Assembly (NCBI GenBank): GCA_020160755.1
Contig: JAIUPN010000016.1
Span: 1-64,000, forward strand
DNA length: 64,000 nt
Origin: Pseudomonadota bacterium
GTDB taxonomy: Bacteria; Pseudomonadota; Alphaproteobacteria; Sphingomonadales; Sphingomonadaceae
Reading direction: 5' to 3'
The position numbers were made by a program, and so were the translations under genes. Positions 39,532-48,351 of this stretch are shown in pieces. Each line of letters begins with the position of its first letter. The first letter of the stretch is position 1. The notes under the pieces were generated by a model. That model did no database searches and was not told the origin of the DNA. It saw nothing but the letters and a program-made list of their open reading frames with translations.

Positions 39532-42500
39532 ATGCGCCTATCCCGCTTTTTCATCGACCGGCCGATTTTTGCCGCCGTGCTCGCGGTCATCATCACCATC
39601 ATCGGTGCGGTCGCCTATATCGGCCTGCCCGTCTCGCAATATCCCGATATCGTCCCGCCGACGGTGACGGTGACTGCGACCTATCCGGGCGCGTCGGCCG
39701 AAACCGTTGCCGAAACGGTCGCGGCGCCGATCGAGCAGGAAATCAACGGCGTCGACAATATGCTCTATATGAGCAGCCAGTCGACCGGCGACGGCGTCGT
39801 CACGATCACCGTGACCTTCAAGATCGGCACCGACCTCGATGCCGCGCAGGTGCTGGTGCAGAACCGCGTTGCGATCGCGACCCCGCGCCTCCCCGAAACG
39901 GTGCAGCGGCTGGGCGTCGTGACGCGCAAGACCTCGCCCGACTTCCTGTTGATCGTGAACCTCGTTTCGCCCGACAAGTCGCTCGATCGTGCATACATCT
40001 CCAACTATGCGCTGACCCAGTTGCGTGACCGTTTGAGCCGCATCGACGGCGTCGGCGACGTGCGGCTGTTCGGCAACCGCGATTATGCGATGCGCGTGTG
40101 GATCGATCCCGGCCGCGCCGCCGCGCTCGACCTGACCGCGGGCGAGATCGTCACCGCGCTGCGCCGCGAAAATGTGCAGGTCGCGGCGGGGTCACTCGGC
40201 CAGCCGCCCCATGCCAATGGCAACAGCTTTCAATTGAGCGTCGAGACGCAGGGCCGCCTGACCGACCCCAAGGACTTCGCGAACATCGTCATCCGCAGCG
40301 ATGCCGACGGGCGTCAGGTCCGCGTGTCGGATGTCGCGCGCGTCGAACTTGGCGCGTCGGATTATAACAGCAACACCTACCTCTCGGGCGACCCCACGGT
40401 CATCCTCGCGACCTTCCAGCGTCCGGGCTCGAACGCGCTGGCCGCGGCGCAGGCGGTCGAAGCCGAAATGGCGGCGGCGTCGAAAAGCTTTCCCAAGGGG
40501 CTCGAATATCGGGTCATCTACAACCCCACCGAATTCATCGCCCAGTCGATCGACGCGGTGATGGACACGCTACTCGAAGCCGTCATCCTCGTCGTCATCG
40601 TCATTCTTGTGTTCCTGCAGAAATGGCGCGCGGCGATCATTCCGGTGCTTGCGATCCCGGTCTCGCTGATCGGCACCTTCGTCGTGCTCGCCGGGTTCGG
40701 CTACAGCCTCAACAACCTGTCGCTGTTCGGGCTGGTGCTGGCGATCGGCATCGTCGTCGACGACGCGATCGTCGTCGTCGAAAATGTCGAGCGCAACCTC
40801 GAAAAGGGGATGAGCGCACTCGAAGCCGCGCGGACGTCGATGGACGAAGTGTCGGGCGCGCTGGTGGCCATCGTGCTCGTACTCTGCGCGGTGTTCGTGC
40901 CGACGCTGTTCCTCACCGGCCTGTCGGGCGCTTTCTACCAGCAGTTCGCAGTGACGATCTCGACTGCGACGATCATCTCGCTCGTCCTCTCGCTCACCCT
41001 GTCGCCCGCGCTTGCGGCGATCCTGCTGCGCGGCCATTCGGCGCCGGTGAATGAAGGCAAGGGCATGCAATATGTCCGCCGCGCGGGCGATGCGTTCAAC
41101 CGCGGCTTCGAACGGATGAGCGACGGCTATGCGCGTCTCACCGACCGGCTGGTGCGCGCGCCGAAGAAGATGATGGTCACCTATGCGGGGCTGATCGCCG
41201 CGACCGCGGGCCTGTTCTGGGCGACGCCGACCGGCTTCATTCCCGCGCAGGACCAGGGCTATTTCCTCGTCGTCGCCAAGCTGCCCTCCGGCGCTTCGGT
41301 CGAGCGCACCGATGCGGTGCTGAAAAAGGTCGCCGCGCGCGTGCTGCCGGTCGAGGGGGTCCTCGGCTCGGTGATGCTCGCGGGATTCGACGGCCCGTCG
41401 CAGACGCTCGCGCCGAACTCGGCCGCCGCCTATTTTCCGCTCAAATCCTTCGAGGAGCGGAAGAAGCTCGGCGTGACGTTCGAGGACATCATGGCCGAGG
41501 CGCACAAGCGGACCGCCGACATCACCGACGCGCAGATCGTGATCATCCCGCCACCGCTGATCCAGGGGATCGGTTCGGCCGGCGGTTACCGGATGGTCGT
41601 GCAGGATCGCGGCGGCCATGGCTATGCGGCGCTCGCGAACGAAACGAACAAGCTGATCGGCAAGGCGAACGAGACGCCCGGGCTCGCGAACGTCTTCACC
41701 TTCTTTGACCCCACCAATCCGCGCGTTTTTGCGGACATCGACCGGGCGAAGGCGAATGCGCTCGGTGTCCCGCCCGAGCGGGTGTTCGAGGCGCTGCAGG
41801 TCTATCTGGGTTCGGCGTTCGTCAACGACTTCAACCTGCTCGGCCGCACTTATCGTGTGACCGCACAGGCCGACGCGCCCTATCGCCAGACCGTTGCCGA
41901 TATCGCGAACCTGCGCACCCGGTCCGATTCGGGCGCGATGGTGCCGATCGGGTCGGTCGCGAACTTCGAGGACCGCACGGGGCCGTATCGCGTCACGCGC
42001 TACAACCTCTTTCCCGCGGTCGAGATCGACGGCGACACGGCGCCGGGTTCGTCGTCGGGTGCGTCGCTGACGACGATGGAAAAGCTTGCGTCGGACTCGC
42101 TGCCCGCGGGTTACGGGACCGAATGGACGGGTATCGCCTTCCAGCAAAAGGCGGCGGCGAACACCGCGGGCATCGTCTTCGCGCTCGCGGTGGTCTTCGT
42201 CTTCCTCGTGCTCGCCGCGCAATATGAAAGCCTGATGCTGCCGCTCGCGATCATCTTCATCGTGCCGATGTGTCTGCTCGCGGCGATGATCGGCGTGAAC
42301 TTGCGCGGGATGGACAATAATGTGCTGACGCAAATCGGGCTCGTCGTGCTGATCGCGCTTGCGGCGAAGAATGCGATCCTGATCGTCGAGTTCGCCAAGC
42401 AGGCCGAAGAGCAGGACGGGTTGTCGCCGGTCGAGGCCGCGGTGCGCGCGGCACGCGACCGCCTGCGCCCGATCCTGATGACCAGCTTCGCCTTCATCCT

Positions 42501-42723
42501 CGGCGCGGTGCCGCTGTTGATCGCGAGCGGGGCGGGGGCGGAGCTGCGTCAGGCGCTCGGCACCGCGGTCTTCTTCGGGATGCTCGGCGTGACGGCGTTC
42601 GGCCTCATCTTCACCCCGACCTTCTATGTCGTCGCGCGTTCGCTCAGCCAATGGCGGATCGAGCGGCGCGCGCAGCGCGGGTCGGACGACCACGGGGCGG
42701 CGCTGCCGGTCCCGGCGGAATAA
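39532..42723 (+). CDS. RND multidrug efflux permease, HAE1 family
   Basis: 1063 aa, usual length. It begins MRLSRFFIDRPIFAAVLAVIITIIGAVAYIGLPVSQYPDIVPPTV, with the HAE1 signature. The proton-relay Asp-Asp in TM4 is visible as GIVVDDAIVVVENVERN, and repeated TM bundles are followed by large periplasmic loops. The C-terminal NVLTQIGLVVLIALAAKNAILIVEFA is typical of MexF/AcrB-like pumps. The start follows the repeat element; an upstream in-frame extension would translate that repeat. Confidence 0.96.
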   Translation: MRLSRFFIDRPIFAAVLAVIITIIGAVAYIGLPVSQYPDIVPPTVTVTATYPGASAETVAETVAAPIEQEINGVDNMLYMSSQSTGDGVVTITVTFKIGTDLDAAQVLVQNRVAIATPRLPETVQRLGVVTRKTSPDFLLIVNLVSPDKSLDRAYISNYALTQLRDRLSRIDGVGDVRLFGNRDYAMRVWIDPGRAAALDLTAGEIVTALRRENVQVAAGSLGQPPHANGNSFQLSVETQGRLTDPKDFANIVIRSDADGRQVRVSDVARVELGASDYNSNTYLSGDPTVILATFQRPGSNALAAAQAVEAEMAAASKSFPKGLEYRVIYNPTEFIAQSIDAVMDTLLEAVILVVIVILVFLQKWRAAIIPVLAIPVSLIGTFVVLAGFGYSLNNLSLFGLVLAIGIVVDDAIVVVENVERNLEKGMSALEAARTSMDEVSGALVAIVLVLCAVFVPTLFLTGLSGAFYQQFAVTISTATIISLVLSLTLSPALAAILLRGHSAPVNEGKGMQYVRRAGDAFNRGFERMSDGYARLTDRLVRAPKKMMVTYAGLIAATAGLFWATPTGFIPAQDQGYFLVVAKLPSGASVERTDAVLKKVAARVLPVEGVLGSVMLAGFDGPSQTLAPNSAAAYFPLKSFEERKKLGVTFEDIMAEAHKRTADITDAQIVIIPPPLIQGIGSAGGYRMVVQDRGGHGYAALANETNKLIGKANETPGLANVFTFFDPTNPRVFADIDRAKANALGVPPERVFEALQVYLGSAFVNDFNLLGRTYRVTAQADAPYRQTVADIANLRTRSDSGAMVPIGSVANFEDRTGPYRVTRYNLFPAVEIDGDTAPGSSSGASLTTMEKLASDSLPAGYGTEWTGIAFQQKAAANTAGIVFALAVVFVFLVLAAQYESLMLPLAIIFIVPMCLLAAMIGVNLRGMDNNVLTQIGLVVLIALAAKNAILIVEFAKQAEEQDGLSPVEAAVRAARDRLRPILMTSFAFILGAVPLLIASGAGAELRQALGTAVFFGMLGVTAFGLIFTPTFYVVARSLSQWRIERRAQRGSDDHGAALPVPAE

Positions 42724-42734
42724 GGGAAAAGATC

Positions 42735-44144
42735 ATGATCCTCCGCAATATCCTCACCGCCGCCTCGGCGCTGGCGCTCGCCGCCTGCGCCGTCGGCCCC
42801 GACTACAAGGCGCCGCAATCGGCCTCGGCGCCCGTCGCGACCGGGCCGTTCGTCTCGGCAAACAGCGCCGCGGTGACGCTCGATCCGGTCGCCGCCGACT
42901 GGTGGCGACTCTATGACGATCCCGTCCTCGACGGGCTCGTCGGCGATGCGCTGGCCAGCAACAGCGACGTCCGCGTCGCGGTTGCGAATATCGCCCGCGC
43001 CCGCGCGTCGCTGCGCGGTGCGCGGGCGGACCGCTTGCCGCAAGGTGAGGTCGGCGCCGGCGCGAACTATGGCCGCAGCCCCGAAGGTCAGCGCCTGCCG
43101 GGCTCGCCCCAAGAGGATTGGGCGGTCGATGTCGGGATCAACGTCTCATACGAAGTCGACCTGTTCGGCCGTGTCAGCCGTTCGATCGAGGCGGCGCGCG
43201 GCGATACCGCTGCCGCCGAAGCCAATGCCGACGCGGTGCGCGTGATCGTCGCCGCCGACACGACCCAAGCCTATGCCGACGCCGCGTCGGGTGCCGCCCG
43301 GCTCGACGTCGCGCGGCGCATCGTCGGCCTGCTCGACCAGCAAGTGAAACTTACCGAACGCCGCAAGGAGGTCGGGATGGCGACGGGGCTCGACCTTGCG
43401 CGCATCACGACGCTGCGCGACCAGCGTTCGGCCGACATTCCCTCCATCGAGGCCGAGCGGCAGGCGGCCTTGTTCCGCCTCGCGACCCTGACCGGTCGTG
43501 CGCCCGCTGCGCTCCCCGCGATTGCGGCGGATCGCAACATCAGCCTCGAAATCACCGATCCCATCCCGGTCGGTGATGGGGCGGCGCTCCTGAAGCGCCG
43601 TCCCGACATTCGCGCCGCCGAGCGCCGCCTTGCCGCCGACACCGCGCGCATCGGTGTCGCGACCGCCGACCTTTATCCGCGCATCACGCTCGGCGGGTCG
43701 GCCGGTTCTACGGGTTCCGGCTTCGGCGACATATTCGGCGGCGGTCCGGTCCGCTGGCTGCTCGGACCGCTCCTCAACTGGGCCTTCCCCAATCAGGAAC
43801 CCGCGCGCGCACGAATCGCGGCGGCCGAGGCCGACACGCAGGCATCGCTCGCCGAATTCGACGGCACGGTGCTGCGCGCGCTTGAGGAAACCGAGACGGC
43901 GCTGTCGTCTTATGCGCGCTCGCTGGAACAGCGGCAGGCGCTGCGCGCTGCGCGCGATCAGGCCGAACGCGCCGCACGGATTGTGCGCGCCAAGCGGCAG
44001 GAGGGTGCGTCGGACTCGCTCGAATGGCTCGACGCCGAACGCACCTTCGCCGAGACCGAAGCCGTGCTCGCCGCACAGGACGGGCAGATTTCGCGACGCC
44101 AGATCGCGCTGTTCCGCGCGCTGGCGGGGGGCTGGTCGAGCTAG
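42735..44144 (+). CDS. Outer-membrane efflux channel lipoprotein (OprM/NodT family)
   Basis: 469 aa. Signal peptide with lipobox LAAC (about residues 15-18). Two repeats of the TolC-fold OEP domain follow, recognisable by WWRLYDDPVLDGLVGDALASNSDVRVAVANIARARA and later RPDIRAAERRLAADTARIGVATADLYPRITLGG. It completes the adaptor-permease-channel operon, 11 bp after the permease stop. Confidence 0.95.
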   Translation: MILRNILTAASALALAACAVGPDYKAPQSASAPVATGPFVSANSAAVTLDPVAADWWRLYDDPVLDGLVGDALASNSDVRVAVANIARARASLRGARADRLPQGEVGAGANYGRSPEGQRLPGSPQEDWAVDVGINVSYEVDLFGRVSRSIEAARGDTAAAEANADAVRVIVAADTTQAYADAASGAARLDVARRIVGLLDQQVKLTERRKEVGMATGLDLARITTLRDQRSADIPSIEAERQAALFRLATLTGRAPAALPAIAADRNISLEITDPIPVGDGAALLKRRPDIRAAERRLAADTARIGVATADLYPRITLGGSAGSTGSGFGDIFGGGPVRWLLGPLLNWAFPNQEPARARIAAAEADTQASLAEFDGTVLRALEETETALSSYARSLEQRQALRAARDQAERAARIVRAKRQEGASDSLEWLDAERTFAETEAVLAAQDGQISRRQIALFRALAGGWSS

Positions 44145-44227
44145 CGCCATACGTCTGCATGATTTGCCAAGCCGCGGAATAACCGGGATAGATGCCTGTC
44201 CCGGTTGATCCACGAAGGAAGAAAGTC

Positions 44228-46252
44228 ATGCGGAGCCTGTTGGCCGTTTTTGCGCTGCTTGCCGCTACTCCGGTCGCGGCGCAGCCGGCGCGCCCGTCGG
44301 AGACCGCGGCGTCGCCCGACGGCCAGATCGTTCTCACCGTCTCGACCGACAATGACGAAAGGCCGACGTGGTCGCTGTCGCGAAAGGGAAAGCTGCTGAT
44401 CGCGCCGTCGAGCCTCGGTTTCCTGCTCACCGACGGCCCGGCACTCCAGCGCGGCTTCCGCATCGACAGCGCCGAACGCGGCAAGGGCGATGCGACATGG
44501 GAATTGCCGTGGGGCGAGCGCCGTTTCGTCCGCGATCGTCACAACGAACTGCTTGTCCGCTTTCAGCAGCATGAGAGCCGCGGCGGGCATGTGATGAACG
44601 TGCGTTTCCGCCTGTTCGATGACGGCATCGGCTTTCGCTACGAGCTGCCCGAACAGCCGGCGATGAAGACCGCGCGCATCGCCGACGAGGTCACCGAGTT
44701 CGATATCGCGTCGCCCGGCACCGCCTGGTGGATCACCGGCGGCGAATGGAACCGCTACGAGCAGATCTACCAGAAGACGCCGATCGACGGCGTCGCGACC
44801 GCGCACACGCCGATCACGATGCGGCTCGACGACGGCACGCACCTCGCGTTTCACGAGGCCGCGCTCGTCGATTATTCGGCGATGTGGCTGAAGCGCGCCG
44901 AGGGCCGCAAGTTTCGCGCGACACTGTCGCCCTCGTCAGGCGGGCCCCGCGTCGTGCGCGATCTGCCGTTCGCGACACCCTGGCGCACGATCCGGATCGC
45001 CGACGACGCGGCGGGGCTGGTGGCAAGCGATCTCGAACTCAACCTCAACGAGCCCAACAAGCTCGGCGACGTACGCTGGGTGAAGCCGATGAAATATATC
45101 GGCATCTGGTGGGGCATGATCCGCGGGCCGTGGAGCTGGGGTGAGGGGCCGAACCATGGCGCGACGACCGCGCGCGCTAAGCAATATATCGATTTCGCCG
45201 CGAAGCACGGCTTTGGCGGCGTGCTGGTCGAGGGCTGGAACACCGGCTGGAACGGCGGGCTGTTCGATTTCACGCAGCCTGCGGCGGATTTCGATTTGAA
45301 GGGCGTCGCCGACTATGCGCGACAGAAGGGCGTGACCCTGATCGGGCACCATGAAACCAACGGCCATGTCGCAAATTACGAGGCGCAGCTCGACGATGCG
45401 ATGAAGCTCTACGGGCGGCTCGGCGTCACGTCGGTGAAGACGGGCTATGTCGCCGATGCGGGCGGCATCATCGCGCCGGGCGACAGGCCGGGCGAAACGC
45501 GGCGGGAGTGGCACGACGGCCAGTGGCAGGTGCGCCACCACCAGCGCGTCGTCGATACCGCAGCGAAATATCATATTTCGGTCAATGCGCACGAACCCGT
45601 CAAGGACACGGGCCTTCGTCGCACCTGGCCCAACTGGATCACGCGCGAGGGCGCGCGCGGGATGGAATATAACAGCTGGAGCGCGTTCGCGAACGGCGGC
45701 CCCGATCATGAACCGACGCTCGTCTATACGCGGATGCTGTCGGGGCCGATGGACTATACGCCGGGGGTGCTGAGCCTCGCGGGATCGAACGAGGTGCCGA
45801 TGGCCTCGACGCTCGCGAAGCAGCTCGGCCTCTATCTGGCAATCTACTCGCCGGTCCAGATGGCGGCCGACCGGATCGAAAATCTGGCGAAATATCCGCG
45901 CGAGCTTGCCTTCATCGGGCAAGTGCCGACCGATTGGGCCGAAAGCCGGCTGATCGCGGGCGAGGTGGGCGATTACGCGATCTTCGCGCGCAAGGACCGC
46001 GCCAGCGCCGACTGGTATGTCGGCGGGGTCAACGACGGCACCGCGCGGACGCTGGCGCTGCGCTTCGACTTCCTCGAACCGGGCAAGAGCTACACCGCGA
46101 CGATTTACCGGGATGGTGACGGCGCCACCTATCTGACCGACGCCCGGCACCGGATCGCTTATGAGACAATCCGGGTGAAGAAGGGCGATCAGTATAAACT
46201 GTGGCTGGCGCCCGGCGGCGGTGCGGCGATGCGCCTCCATCCGGGGAAATAG
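44228..46252 (+). CDS. Glycoside hydrolase family 97 (alpha-glucosidase, SusB-like)
   Basis: 674 aa with signal peptide (MRSLLAVFALLAATPVAAQ). An N-terminal beta-sandwich, a central TIM-barrel (GIWWGMIRGPWSWGEGPNHGATTARAKQYIDFAAKHGFGGVLVEGWNTGWN) and a C-terminal beta domain (about 580-674) give the GH97 layout. HHETNGHVANYEAQ, VNAHEPVKDTGLRRTWPN and EGARGMEYNSW hold the Glu residues expected for catalysis and Ca2+. At the position where retaining members have an Asp nucleophile the sequence reads VKTGYV (Gly), as in inverting SusB-type enzymes. So exo-alpha-glucosidase activity with inversion is likely. Periplasmic. Confidence 0.92.
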   Translation: MRSLLAVFALLAATPVAAQPARPSETAASPDGQIVLTVSTDNDERPTWSLSRKGKLLIAPSSLGFLLTDGPALQRGFRIDSAERGKGDATWELPWGERRFVRDRHNELLVRFQQHESRGGHVMNVRFRLFDDGIGFRYELPEQPAMKTARIADEVTEFDIASPGTAWWITGGEWNRYEQIYQKTPIDGVATAHTPITMRLDDGTHLAFHEAALVDYSAMWLKRAEGRKFRATLSPSSGGPRVVRDLPFATPWRTIRIADDAAGLVASDLELNLNEPNKLGDVRWVKPMKYIGIWWGMIRGPWSWGEGPNHGATTARAKQYIDFAAKHGFGGVLVEGWNTGWNGGLFDFTQPAADFDLKGVADYARQKGVTLIGHHETNGHVANYEAQLDDAMKLYGRLGVTSVKTGYVADAGGIIAPGDRPGETRREWHDGQWQVRHHQRVVDTAAKYHISVNAHEPVKDTGLRRTWPNWITREGARGMEYNSWSAFANGGPDHEPTLVYTRMLSGPMDYTPGVLSLAGSNEVPMASTLAKQLGLYLAIYSPVQMAADRIENLAKYPRELAFIGQVPTDWAESRLIAGEVGDYAIFARKDRASADWYVGGVNDGTARTLALRFDFLEPGKSYTATIYRDGDGATYLTDARHRIAYETIRVKKGDQYKLWLAPGGGAAMRLHPGK

Positions 46253-46256
46253 TGCG

Positions 46257-47627
46257 TCAGACGATATCGCTCGCTGCGCCGCCCGGGGACCAGAGATGCG
46301 CGGCGAGGCGGTGCAGCGCGCGCGACAGGGTGCGGCGGTCGATCGTCCCTCCAAGCGAGATGCGCAGCGCCTTCGGCGCTCCGGGTGCGACCGCGAAGCG
46401 GTCCGACGGCGCCGCCGACAGCCCGTCGAGCGCGAGCGCGGCGGCAAGCGTGTCGGGATGGCTGTCTTCGGCGAGCGGCAGCCAGAGGTGATAGCCCTGC
46501 GGGTGCGCGGCGTGGCGCGTGTCGCCGAGCACCGTGTGCGCCAGTTTTTGCCGCCACGCGGCTTCCCTGCGGACCGCGCCGACCAGCGCGTCGAAGCGTC
46601 CGTCGGCCAGCCATAAAGAGATCATCGCGGCGTTGAGCGGCGGCGCCATCACCGCGCTCTCGTGCTGGAATGAGGCGATCTGCATGGCCTGAGCGACGCT
46701 CGGCGCACGGACAAAAGCGACGCGGAGCGCGGGCGAGACGATCTTTGACATGCTCGCGACATACCAGCTGATTTCGGGCGCGAAGCTCGCGATCGCGGGG
46801 AGGGGCGCGTCGGGAAGCAGGCCGTAGGCGTCATCCTCAACGATCTGGATTCCGGCGCCGCGGGCCCATGCCGCGATGGCCTTTCGCTCGCCGGTTTCGA
46901 TGGTCGCGGCGGTCGGATTGTCGTTGGTCGGGACGATATACAGCGCGCGCAGCGGCGCCTCGGCGTGCGCTGCCGCCAGTGCGTCGGCGGACATTGCCGC
47001 GAGCGGTGCCAGCGTCACGCCGATCCGGCGCGCAATCGCGCGAAAGCCCGGATAGATATAGAGCCCGCACGCAACGCGGTCGCCGGGCTTCAGGATCGTC
47101 GATGCGATCGCGTGCAGCCCGTTTTGCGCGCCCGCGCCGACGATGATCTGCTCGGCGTCGGACGCGAGGCCGGTGCGCGCCAGCAACGCGGCGCCCGTCT
47201 CGCGATCGGCGGCGCTGCCGCCCGGCCGCTGATAGTGGAGTCGCGCGAGACCGTCGCCGCGGGCCAGCGTGGCGAGCGCGGCGGTCATCGCCTCGACAAG
47301 ATGGCTTTCGGCCGCGATCGGCGGGCTGTTCATCGCGATGTCGCTCTGCGCTGCGGTCGCGATCTCGCCCGTCCGCGCGTCGTCGCTGATGAAGCTGCCG
47401 GCGCGGCCGCGCGCGACGATCAGGCCGCGCTGCCGTGCAAGGTCATACGCCTTGGTCACGGTGGTGAGGTCGATGCCCAGCCGCGCCGCAAGGTCGCGCT
47501 GCGGCGGCAGGCGGTCGCCGTGCCGCAACTCGCCGCGCGCGACCGCCGCCGAAATCGCCGCGGTTACCGCCTTATATTTGGGACCCGCGGCGCCCGCGAT
47601 GTCGGGCGCCCATGCGTCAGTCGCCAC
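46257..47627 (-). CDS. MocR-type regulator: GntR HTH fused to PLP aminotransferase fold
   Basis: About 456 aa. The N-terminal GntR winged helix is ISAAVARGELRHGDRLPPQRDLAARLGIDLTTVTKAYDLARQRGLI (about 18-65). The aminotransferase-like domain starts near 110, with NDNPT, EDDAYG and the PLP-binding Lys in VASMSKIVSPALRVAF. MocR proteins regulate PLP, GABA or amino-acid genes. I prefer the GTG at 47627, where similarity begins; an ATG at 47660 is possible. Either start overlaps the 3' end of the upstream DUF983 gene. Confidence 0.9.
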   Translation of the reverse strand: MATDAWAPDIAGAAGPKYKAVTAAISAAVARGELRHGDRLPPQRDLAARLGIDLTTVTKAYDLARQRGLIVARGRAGSFISDDARTGEIATAAQSDIAMNSPPIAAESHLVEAMTAALATLARGDGLARLHYQRPGGSAADRETGAALLARTGLASDAEQIIVGAGAQNGLHAIASTILKPGDRVACGLYIYPGFRAIARRIGVTLAPLAAMSADALAAAHAEAPLRALYIVPTNDNPTAATIETGERKAIAAWARGAGIQIVEDDAYGLLPDAPLPAIASFAPEISWYVASMSKIVSPALRVAFVRAPSVAQAMQIASFQHESAVMAPPLNAAMISLWLADGRFDALVGAVRREAAWRQKLAHTVLGDTRHAAHPQGYHLWLPLAEDSHPDTLAAALALDGLSAAPSDRFAVAPGAPKALRISLGGTIDRRTLSRALHRLAAHLWSPGGAASDIV

Positions 47628-48057
47628 GCCGTTTGTCCGCTTCGTGCCTTTCGCGCGCATTCAGTTTCGCCCACAGGTGCTCGGTCCCCGATTCCTGCGC
47701 CTTGTTCACATATTGCGAGGCGACCAGCCAGCCCTTGATCGGTCGCAGCGGCAGTACGCAGCCGATGACCATGATGGGGATCGAGAAGACCAGATGGATC
47801 CACAGCGGCGGGCTGTAGGCGATCTGCAGCCAGACGATCACGAAGGTCAGCGGAAAGGCGACGATGCATTGCGAGAAAAAGGCGGGGCCGTCGTCGGGTG
47901 CCGCAAAGCTGAAGTCGAGTCCGCAATTCTCGCAGCGATCGGCGAGCTTGAGCCACGACCGGAACATATGCCCCTCGCCGCATTCGGGACATTTTCCGTG
48001 CCAGCCGGCCCACAGGATCCAGCGCAACTTTTCATTGCCGACATCACCGCTTGTCAT
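47617..48057 (-). CDS. DUF983 zinc-ribbon membrane protein (copy 2)
   Basis: 146 aa. CPEC (about 20-23) and CENC (about 39-42) form the zinc ribbon; two helices (FFSQCIVAFPLTFVIVWLQI and IHLVFSIPIMVIGCVLPL) and RPIKGWLVASQYVNKAQE follow. The ATG at 48057 has TTGGAGG at 5-6 nt; an ATG 14 codons earlier lacks one. It is cotranscribed with and overlaps the MocR gene. Diverged from the copy at 4346-4849. Confidence 0.88.
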   Translation of the reverse strand: MTSGDVGNEKLRWILWAGWHGKCPECGEGHMFRSWLKLADRCENCGLDFSFAAPDDGPAFFSQCIVAFPLTFVIVWLQIAYSPPLWIHLVFSIPIMVIGCVLPLRPIKGWLVASQYVNKAQESGTEHLWAKLNARERHEADKRRGD

Positions 48058-48130
48058 TTTTGCCTCCAACGGCCGCATGAAATGCCATGCAGAATTCATA
48101 TGGAACCGGACGATCGCGATGAGAAGGATG

Positions 48131-48225
48131 ATAGAATATATATTTATTATAATAACTTAATATGAGTTTTGAAAAAATGCATGGCAATATGACAAAATTA
48201 TATCATACATATTTCGATCTTCGGC
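48131..48225. other. AT-rich island in the 48058-48351 intergenic region
   Basis: About 95 bp of mainly A/T (for example AATATATATTTATTATAATA near 48135-48155) in a genome that is otherwise strongly GC-rich. Multiple TATAAT-like hexamers occur on both strands. It probably contains the divergent promoters of the DUF983-MocR unit and the PAS-like gene. The short ORF starting at 48162 looks fortuitous. Confidence 0.5.
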
Positions 48226-48351
48226 CGACAAATTGCCCTGCATTGCGCCTCGCAGGGAAGCGCCGGCCGAGCCTCGCAAATCCGCCATCGTTTACGCCGC
48301 TTTTACCAGTTCCGGTGCATGGCATGTCCCGATGTTTGCGACTGGGGATAA

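Noticed and set aside
40570..42693. 707-codon open frame antisense to the RND permease
   Set aside because: It mirrors the permease codon structure in a GC-rich gene, its translation is low-complexity Arg/Asp/His-rich, and no family is recognisable.
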